Positions 56,592 to 64,000 of a DNA stretch of 64,000 nt are shown here, in pieces. The position numbers and the translations under genes were made by a program. Each line of letters starts with the position of its first letter. The stretch's first letter is position 1. Below the pieces are notes generated by a model. That model had not been told where the DNA came from and did no database searches. It was given only the letters and a program-made list of their open reading frames with translations. This DNA is from Alentia gelatinosa (taxonomy: Eukaryota; Annelida; Polychaeta; Phyllodocida; Polynoidae): assembly GCA_950022655.1 (NCBI GenBank), contig OX465579.1, positions 135,107,118 to 135,171,117 of the forward strand, given 5' to 3'.

Positions 56592-57540
56592 GAATGCTAG
56601 TTAACTCGTGCCTTAATCAACTCGTACCTTAGTCAATTCGGGTTTTTCGTCCTTTTTCTGGTCAACTCGTCCTTTTTCATTAAACATGTAGTAATCCTGG
56701 ATGTACATACATCAAAATATTCAGAACACAAATAAAGCTTTTATTCATGCCTACTACTAAGTATTAAGAGAAAATGACCAGACTGTGGGCGAACTATGTC
56801 TTAGTTCGAGGTCACCTTACAGAGGTTGTAAACTCTGGCACGAACATGACTTGAACCTGAAATCAGCCCCTACAAAAGCTAGTTTCAAGAAGACTCTTAG
56901 GACTATGGCGCATATAGCCAACTCCAATTGACGTCTTATTTAGGAATTCGCAGTTAGATATGCATTTTTCTGTTGCCTATAATTGAGTAACTTGAACTTA
57001 TATCATATCATCACAATCTAATCTACATACTACAACATGCATACATTTTCTACTATTATTATTATTTTCCTTATAATAAATGACCTTCAATTATTTTTAT
57101 AAATGTAACATAATTTCAGGATAAAACTTACACAGTTGCGAAGAAAAATGTATGTCACGGTCGACAAAATGGAAGACCACCAGCTTTGGTGAATTTTGTG
57201 TTAATTCGCCCTGACGCCGGCCGCCGGGTCCCCGCTAGCGGCCGCCGGGTCCCCGCTAGCGGCCGCCGGTTCCCCGCTAGCGGTCGCCGGGTCCCTGCTA
57301 GCGGCCGCCGGGTCCCCGCTAGCGGCCGCCTATATACAGCACAGATCAGTGCAAATTTTGGATACATATATGTAGAGGTGAGGATAATCCCTGAAATCCT
57401 GAAATTCCCTGATAACTGGAAACCCTGATAGGTGTAAGACAATTGGAAAATAAAAAGGACGAGTTGACTAGGGAAAAGGACGAGTTGACCAAAAAAGCAC
57501 GAGTTGACTAAGGCCGTAAGGGACGAGTTGACCAGTCACC
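56592..57540. mobile_element. Non-autonomous DNA element with subterminal AACTCGTCC arrays and 8-bp target duplication
   Basis: The direct repeat CCGGCCAT flanks it at 56584-56591 and 57541-57548. Inside the left end are three to four copies of GTCAACTCGT-type motifs; the right end has four inverse copies (ACGAGTTGAC). The terminal segments are imperfect inverted repeats. The centre contains a 21-bp GC-rich minisatellite. No transposase. An 8-bp duplication would suit hAT- or P-like superfamilies, but the ends do not show a clear hAT signature. Confidence 0.72.
57210..57330. repeat. 21-bp GC-rich minisatellite (about 6 units)
   Basis: Units contain GGGTCCCCGCTAGCGGC with few changes. It reads open in several frames, but only because of the repeat. 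Very CpG-rich compared with its AT-rich surroundings. Confidence 0.92.
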
Positions 57541-58475
57541 CCGGCCATAAAAGACCGTTGTATATTCCAAGGAAATTAAACAGAAAAACTTCTAATTAGA
57601 ACTACTCCCGAGATCTGTCATGAGAGTCCTTGAATACAACTAAGTTTACGACCGTCTCACATCTGAACGTGAGTCCATAGTGCCTCTGTACGTGAGTCCA
57701 TACTCATAGTCATACACATGAAACACGCTGAGGCACGAAAAGATAGGATTAGGATCGGCGTCTTGGATCAGATATAATAATGTTACTCTTGATATTTCTT
57801 AATAAAATAACGCAAAGTTTTCCTAAACGTCAAAAGTTAGGCTTGTATCGAGTTAACGATGACCAATTGCAACTAACATAGTTTATATATGCATTACCGT
57901 TTACATCTACTTACTCCTGAAAGTGGAGATTAGTTCATGTTCAGTCCATTTTTAGCTTGACGATGACAACATTCAGGTGTCACGATGATAAATTTAAGTC
58001 GGTTCAATAAAGTATTTTTGTGATAGTTTGATGATTTGGCTAATTCAAGGAGAGGCTTACCATGTATATTTTATATGATTAGCATACACTTACAAGTTAT
58101 AGCACGACTGCTATAAATATGCACATACACGACACCAAAATAATTTAATTCCAACAAGAATATCGACACCTAAACTTGGTTACGAAATGAGACACAAGAT
58201 GGCAGCAGTAGACGTTAGAACTCTTTATACTGGAGGTTTGAAGGGAATGTGTCATGGCAGCCTCCACAACAGTGTACCGACACAAACGTTGATGCTCTAC
58301 GGTGTTGTACGTAATTACCTTCTATTATATGTCTTAGTATATGGTGAATCCTATATTATCTTATCAGGATATATATTTGTAGGTAATCTGAATCGCAGTT
58401 GTGTTCTGAGACCTATTTCAAATTGGTTTGTAAATGTAAAAGTCTTGAGTTGACGTGTTTCATTTTCCCCTCGAG

Positions 58476-58556
58476 AGGCTCTGAGTCTGACTGTTTGGTT
58501 TAGCGGTCCGCCAGGCAGTCAAAGACAAAGTTTCTCTGACTACCCTCTCCAGCGAC
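58476..58556. repeat. Palindrome of the AGTCCGAGA...CTGACTG family, copy 2
   Basis: GAGAGGCTCTGA, TGACTGTTTGG, GGCAGTCAAAGA and AAGTTTCTCTGA form inverted arms around AGCGGTCCG. Confidence 0.5.
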
Positions 58557-58709
58557 CCTAGGTGAAACAGAGAGGTTTGCAATGGTATGCGAAATTGAAG
58601 CGTAGCATCCAATTTACAAAGCGTATCAGCCAAAGCGTGCTGGCTACCAAGCGTATCGTCCAGTATTCTTTGGTGTAACAAGTCAGAAAAACTTCTGCCT
58701 GTTTGGCGA

Positions 58710-59194
58710 ATTCTCCGATCCGGCCGGACACTTCCGGTTCAAAATACTCGCATATTTACCTGACAACGGATCGATCCGCCATCTTGCCTGGTGAATACAA
58801 AGCGCTGTCAGAGTCTAAAATGGCGAAAAACTGTATCAATCTACCTTCTCCTGTGCATTCTGTACATGTAATAGTCAAAATGGGATTATTTACACTATTC
58901 AGACATAATTTAAACGTGCCAACTCGAAGAAAATCGCTTGTTTCGACGATTTGTTGACATCGCGTTTATAGTCGAAACTGGGGGGAAACATAATCATTTG
59001 GTCTGAAATTGCCAGGGAAGTGTAATTGTGACCAAGAGAAATCTTCAGAAGTATTGAAAACATCCTCACATATTAAATAGTATCATAAATGGACGTCCGA
59101 ACGTTCCATAGGCTTATCATTGCGTGGGGGATTCTCCAAAATGGCCGCCCAGGGAGTTTGTAGCCCCACCTACTTCCTGGCCGGATCGGAGAAT
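58710..59194. mobile_element. Small element with ATTCTCCGATCCGGCC terminal inverted repeats (485 bp)
   Basis: ATTCTCCGATCCGGCC at 58710-58725 and GGCCGGATCGGAGAAT at 59179-59194 are exact inverses, followed inward by weaker similarity. No coding capacity. Near its right end it contains CAAAATGGCCGCC, a YY1-like site. Confidence 0.65.
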
Positions 59195-59222
59195 ACTAGT
59201 CCGAGAGGCTCTGACTGTGAAG

Positions 59223-59580
59223 GTTAATGGTCGTCCTGACCCTTTTCCGCCGTGACCCGGTTTTTCGCGCAAAATTGTGGTCGTCGTGACCCGAGGTGCT
59301 AGTCGCCGTGACCCTTTGATCGCCGGGAAGACGGGCCGCGGACGCCGGGCACATAACGGGAGTAGGCGCGAATGACCCGAGGTGCTAGTCGCTAGTGTAC
59401 AAGCCTAGATGAGAGATAGCCATTGACGAGACCATGGTCAAGCATTTAATGTATTTATTACTAGGCATCATCACGACCAGGACAGAGGGTCACCACGACC
59501 AGGACACTGGGTCACCACGACCAGGAAGTAGGGTCATGGTGACTCTGGGTCATGGCGGAAAAGGGTCACGAGGTCTAATC
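59223..59580. mobile_element. Non-autonomous element with subterminal TGACCC arrays
   Basis: The left half has repeated GTCGTCGTGACCC-type motifs; the right half has the inverse (GGGTCACCACGACCAGG) in an array. Both ends share CCTTTTCCGCC close to the terminus as inverted copies (left 59241, right 59556). It has the same architecture as 56592-57540. It appears inserted in a palindrome of the AGTCCGAGA family, whose halves lie at 59199-59219 and 59604-59620. Confidence 0.68.
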
Positions 59581-60107
59581 ACACTGTGGGTTAGTGCAGA
59601 CAGTCAGAGAGCAGTCCCATAGAGTTCTATGTTAACAAGTCGACCAAAAATGTACATCTCAGCTCAGCAGCCGTTTTCCTTATAAATATAGGTTGAATCT
59701 TTCTGATTTTGTAATGGATAGTTTCCTGAGGCAAAATGCAGTAAAATGACAGTAATTTCCTACCTTTGCATTAGTTCTAAGTAATAGAACAGCCAGTGTT
59801 TGTAAAATCCATGTCAATGCATTCTGCAGGCGCCAAAAATAACAAGAAAACTGCACGTAATTCTTCACAGGGTATTGCCAGGAACCAGCTTATCAAATAT
59901 GGCCGACATGAGGTGGAAGTGTTGAAATGTGGTTAAAGAAGTTGTACAAAAAGGCTCCCAGAAGTAACACAAATGAACAAAACAGAAGTTTTATCATCAA
60001 AAAGGAATTATTATGCATCTCTGAAGGTAGGGGAGCATAAACATGCACTGGCATTGGCAGGATTACTTAGAACCAGGGACATGCTTTTCTGTACTATGGG
60101 AATAAGC

Positions 60108-60160
60108 GGTTGTGCTCTCTGACTGTCCGCTAGGCAGTCAGAGTTTCTCGGACTAGGCGA
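60108..60160. repeat. Palindrome of the AGTCCGAGA...CTGACTG family, copy 3
   Basis: CTCTCTGACTGTCCGCTAGG is followed by CAGTCAGAG and TCTCGGACTAG; the inverse closely matches 7297-7347. Confidence 0.6.
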
Positions 60161-60384
60161 ATACATACACAATAATGACTGGTTTTGTGTAATATCCGAG
60201 CGATTAGCAAGGACATTACGTCGTAAACTACGGTCACTCGGATACAAAACCAGGAGATTCTGATATGCCAGAATCTCCGGGTAGGTAATTCCTGGTGCCC
60301 TATACATTTCCTATGGAGACTCCGTAATAGGTGGGTAATACTAATAACACTCAACCAGACCCTCCTGGACGGGTATCAGACCAT

Positions 60385-61083
60385 TCGCACTGGCAGCCCA
60401 TTCGCACCCGACGTTTCGCACTGTAAACAAGCCCATTCGCACTGGAAATCAAAACAATAACAAACGACGATGTTCGCACTTCGCTCCCAGAGGAGTGACC
60501 CTATATCAATTACAATAACTAATTATCTGACTGTTTCCGACATGTATTTGGTTAATTCCCAGTTCTTCTCTGGAGTTTCTACGTCCAGTATTCACAGAAA
60601 TATGACCTGAGATGTTCAGAGATTTAAAAGCAAGTCCCTCTGCACATCTCAGATCATAACTTCGCAACTAATTGACATGAAGACTTGCGGTAAAGATCGG
60701 CTAATAGCTAAAGTCATGCAGATTACTACCTATAAGTTTATATTTTGATTATTGAAATGGAAAACATGAATGTTTGCCGATTTCCGCGTCATAATTCGCA
60801 GCGAGCGCGAAAACGGCCGATGTCACGCTCTGAACCCACTCGAGCTTCGAGGTAAACAGTCAATGACACTGACACTCAGTTTGTCATTCCCATTCGTTCC
60901 CTTTCTAATCGCGCAATAACTGGCAATAATCTAGGTCATTTCAAGTAATTGCGAGTAAAATAAGTCTACTGTGAAAGTTTTGTAATAATGTATTTTGTTA
61001 TCAAGGAATGGAACACTTAGTGCGAATCGTCTGGTGCGAATCGGTCAAGTAGCAGTGCGAATCGGCTTCCAGTGCGAATCATC
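60385..61083. mobile_element. Non-autonomous element with subterminal ATTCGCACTGG arrays
   Basis: The left end has four motifs of the type CCATTCGCACTGG between 60388 and 60452. The right end has four inverse motifs (CAGTGCGAATCG type) between 61020 and 61080. The interior is AT-rich and non-coding. Same design as the two elements to the left but with a different motif. Confidence 0.7.
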
Positions 61084-61241
61084 ATACATTCTCATGGACT
61101 CAGAGTGGGGGCATTAGCTATGGAATAGTGACACCAGCATATTTGCACGAGAAGTGATATAAATAACCACATAGACAAGGGCTTGTCCGAGAAGCTTAGT
61201 CAATGTAGCCTTCGTTTAGACTAGTGTAGCCAGTATAACAT

Positions 61242-61292
61242 AGTCCGAGGAACTCTGCCTGTCACAGTGTCAGTCAGGTCTCCTCGGACCAG
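61242..61292. repeat. Palindrome related to the AGTCCGAGA family
   Basis: AGTCCGAGGAACTCTGCCTG and CAGTCAGGTCTCCTCGGACC are near inverses around CACAGTGT. Confidence 0.55.
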
Positions 61293-61936
61293 CATAGTCA
61301 ACCCTGTCTTTGAAATAGGGCTGGTAGCTGCATGCCATGCCATGCTAACAATGGCTTTTGACGGCCTAGGCTGCCTACGCCAGCCCCCTACATGTACAAA
61401 ACAACTTTGTACTTAATTAACACATGTATACATGCCAAATTATATTGTGATTCATGTCCACGTTACCTTCTTACTACATAACTGTGTATTTAGATGTGAA
61501 TTCCAAGAGATTTTTCCCTCCTTCCAAAACCCAGTCATGTAGGATATAACTTTGCTGGTACCCCAAAGCGCATATTATGGTAATCAGTTCCCATCTGCAA
61601 TCCTCAACATGGATTATCTGCTCTTGTTCAGCGGTTAACTCAAAATTAAATCCATACTTCGTTTTGACAGAAGTAAACAGAACTATGAGGTTAAGATTCA
61701 TAACTCCTGAGTGAGTGAGGGACTGCCAGTAACAGTAGCTCAGAAGGGCATAAAGCAAAACTTAACGCTTAGCAGGGAAAGGACTTGAACACTCATGGAC
61801 TAAGAAATATAATGTTTACAAGGGAAAAGACTCCGTACAACGTCTCTAAACGGCAAATCGTCAAATGTATTTCAGGTTAAATAAATCATTTTTTAAAAAT
61901 GATGACAAGGCATACTCCCATGGGTTGAGCTTTACA

Positions 61937-61956
61937 GGGGGGGGGGGGGGGGGGGG
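61937..61956. repeat. Poly(G) tract, 20 bases
   Basis: An uninterrupted run of 20 G. Confidence 0.9.
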
Positions 61957-62244
61957 AGTCGCAGTTCAATTAAAAATGACTGGATAAATTTGAAGTGGCC
62001 TAACATGGGAGTGAATTAACTGGGAATTTACCTTTATTTTTGGCATGACAACACTTGTAAGCTATGGCTGTGTGAATGTTTATAAGTTACTTAATATAGG
62101 AAATAACAATTGACCTGCAAATATTAGGTTTGTGGTAGGTTTGAGCGAATTTTGGATGTCCCATGTCGACACATAGAACAACTTGCAGGGTTGTTTTCGT
62201 TAATACGTAAAAGGTATTTCCTGCTTTTTTTCTGCCCCCACCCC

Positions 62245-62300
62245 CCAACAGACATCCCTGTTCACTGGAGATGAGGGGTGAATACTTTGTATACCTAGAT
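62245..62300. repeat. Short hairpin repeat, partial copy 3
   Basis: Contains CCCTGTTCACTGGAGATGAG, then GGGGTGAATACTTTGTATACC, matching the 5569-5631 copy but with one degenerate arm. Confidence 0.5.
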
Positions 62301-62723
62301 AGAATAATAAAGGTTTGAGACATGCAACCCCACCCCACACCCTCCACATTATTTTACCTTCCCAGTGATGCGTAACCCCTAGGTTCTCTGGCAGTGGCGC
62401 AGTGCCGATGTCGCACAGGATTAGTGACCCCTAACCCAAACCAGTCTTTATGTAAGTTTAGTAGAATGCATTGTATAGAATGAGGGATCATTTTCTTGAT
62501 AATTTTTAGACCTACCATGATAGGCGTAAAATTTAACTGCCCAACTTTGTATAGTGTAATGATACCATTTGATAGTGAAACTCTATTATGGTATTAACTC
62601 TTGAATGCTTGTATCTTCAGAGGACTATATCCTTACCAATAACGCTAACCACTAATTTTCACGATACTCTATCTTTTTTAAATCAAAGTGGAAGAAAGAA
62701 GATAAGAAACACGAATCTCAAAC

Positions 62724-62921
62724 ATGTCTGATTTGATGGGTACCATCCGGCGCTTGGACTTCCCAGCCTCAGCGCAAGCGGCCGTTGACCACTTGGTGTC
62801 GCTGCTCAGTAACACGGATGCAGGTATCCCAGGGCTCGGGAATGTAGATGAGGAAGTTGCAGAAGATATCGCCAATGAATTTATATTCCGTGAAACACCT
62901 TCTAGGATCAATCATGCAAAG
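62724..62921 (+). CDS. INTS15: INTS15 coding exon 1
   Basis: Residues 1-66. Donor AAG|GTACTG. Confidence 0.8.
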
Positions 62922-64000
62922 GTACTGCCTAACTTCGCCTAAATAAATGTAGATGGCTCTCCTGTGCACTTTTATGGATCATGCGAAATATTTCTAATCC
63001 ATAGCACTTCAACAGTTTATGAGTAAATGCTATGTTGATGTATATTCTTCGTTCGATGTATATTCTTCGTTCTAGCTTAATCAGATTTTTTTAATAGCTT
63101 TTATTTATCCTGGAGGAAAGGTTCGGCGACTAGCACCTATCTTCCACCTGCTCCAGCCAGCTAATCCCATGTGCTCTAATTACCCAACTAGTGGGTTTAC
63201 ATGAATTGAGCATGATTAAATTTGTGCAGTCAAGATATACATGATAGAACAATACATAATTTCATCGATTTATCACATGTTGCTTTCCTCAATTTTTAGT
63301 TGTATATAGGTTTAGGCAATATGATTCCTATACATATTGGTCAACGCTGGGATAACTGCTATGGCTTCATACTTTTTCACCAAAGATGACGGCCATTCAG
63401 CGGCTCCAGGTGCTAGAGATTGTCATGAGCTTGTATCGGAAAGAGGACGTGAGTGAGTGGGCACAGAACTCCGTTTTCAAGGCCATGTTCAATGGGAATC
63501 TCAGCGCTACCAGGACAGACTTTCTCGCCAAGTTAGTCTCCATGGCAATTGGTGTGAAGAACAAAGCCGTTCTAGATTGTGCAGCTGTCTGGATGCAGGT
63601 GAATTTCACACTTTGAATAGAAGAGTCTCTATGATGCTTGTATCATAATGGTTTATGAAGTAAATCTCTTTATGTTAAATAGTCTGACATTAAATTCATA
63701 CATAGTTATCATACACACCTGTTAAAAAGTAAGCAATGTGGGTGCGTTGATCGCTTAGTTTGTTGTATCCTCCCATCTGGCTGTTTTAAATGGATTTAGT
63801 ACAGATCGACTATATGTTATTTTTTCGGTAGCGTCCTAATACATATATACGCGTTCTGATGAATGGTGAGATTTCCCATGCAATCATGGATTAAGTGTTT
63901 TAAATTAATAAATACCAGATATCAAACTAAGTCCCTTTCCTCTGACTTCCATAGCGTCACGGATGCTGTACTGATGTTGTGGCTGTCATTGTGTCAACCG
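62724..64000 (+). CDS. INTS15: Integrator complex subunit 15 (INTS15, C7orf26), 5' part
   Basis: Exons 62724-62921, 63386-63598 and 63955 to beyond 64000 join in phase 0, giving 153 residues to the edge. Human INTS15 (C7orf26) has a segment LQLLEI followed by LGKLVSMAVAV and a CAASWLQ end; here exon 2 has LQVLEIVMSLY, LAKLVSMAIGV and CAAVWMQ at the same spacing. Exon 1 (AAVDHLVSLL...EDIANEFIFRE) matches the first helices less strongly. INTS15 is a helical scaffold subunit of the nuclear Integrator complex, which cleaves nascent RNA at snRNA and other genes. The start at 62724 (AACATGTC) is the only ATG near and precedes the conserved helix. No signal peptide or membrane segment. Confidence 0.85.
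63386..63598 (+). CDS. INTS15: INTS15 coding exon 2
   Basis: Residues 67-137. Acceptor TTTTTCACCAAAG, donor CAG|GTGAAT. Most conserved of the three. Confidence 0.87.
63955..64000 (+). CDS. INTS15: INTS15 coding exon 3 (cut by window edge)
   Basis: Acceptor CTGACTTCCATAG, then RHGCCTDVVAVIVST, which continues the helix after the WMQ end of exon 2. The remaining exons lie right of the window. Confidence 0.75.

Larger units (their letters stand above)
56098..62723. other. Head-to-head intergenic region of NIN and INTS15, filled with transposons
   Basis: No gene supported. It should hold the NIN promoter and 5' untranslated exon (minus) and the INTS15 promoter (plus), but I cannot locate either firmly. 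Much of 56.6-61.1 kb is occupied by the elements listed separately. Confidence 0.6.

Noticed and set aside
57210..57330. Possible CRISPR-like array (regular short repeats)
   Set aside because: The repeats are contiguous with no unique spacers, and the sequence is eukaryotic.
57186..57442. Frames on both strands through the 21-bp minisatellite
   Set aside because: A 21-bp unit keeps any frame open; the peptides are pure repeats.

Overview
The window is eukaryotic nuclear DNA from an intron-rich animal. Three lines of evidence support this: multi-exon genes with GT-AG and GC-AG introns, strong similarity of two genes to the metazoan proteins ninein and integrator subunit 15, and a large load of transposons and tandem repeats. 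A marine invertebrate (a mollusc or other spiralian, or possibly a cephalochordate) fits best. That placement is inference; nothing here fixes the species.

Layout from left to right. At 883-4534 (minus) are the first five coding exons of an unidentified coiled-coil protein that continues past the left edge. From about 8.1 to 20.7 kb lies a repeat-rich block: a 202-bp tandem repeat, a GATGT-type minisatellite, a 16-bp minisatellite, and inside the latter a complete 10.3-kb Ty3/Gypsy LTR retrotransposon (9439-19747, coding on minus) with 252-bp LTRs and a GTAT target duplication. Then come a TA-flanked MITE and a near-perfect hairpin. At 22159-29430 (minus) is a seven-exon, about 806-residue C2H2 zinc-finger gene with a ZAD-like N-terminus. 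At 35251-56083 (minus) is a complete 19-coding-exon ninein (NIN/NINL) orthologue of about 1527 residues: EF-hands, then long coiled coils, a centrosomal microtubule-anchoring protein. From 56.2 to 62.7 kb are nested non-autonomous transposons. At 62724-64000 (plus) are the first three coding exons of INTS15 (C7orf26), running off the right edge. NIN and INTS15 are head-to-head, about 6.6 kb apart between start codons.

The most unusual object is the retrotransposon. Its Gag starts with a helix-hairpin-helix (ComEA-like) domain. Its gag stop codon is immediately preceded by an in-frame A AAA AAC slippery heptamer leading into pol. Its leader carries about ten hairpin motifs, some in an 83-86-bp tandem array. 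In the position where env would sit, it has a third coding region with zinc-finger-like motifs and a TatD-family metal-dependent nuclease domain in which all the expected metal-binding motifs can be recognised. This copy is broken by several stops and frameshifts although its LTRs differ at only 3 of 252 positions. Other items worth checking are a Penelope-type hammerhead ribozyme motif at 21246-21290 and a set of three DNA elements (56.6-61.1 kb) that share an end architecture of inverted arrays of short motifs.
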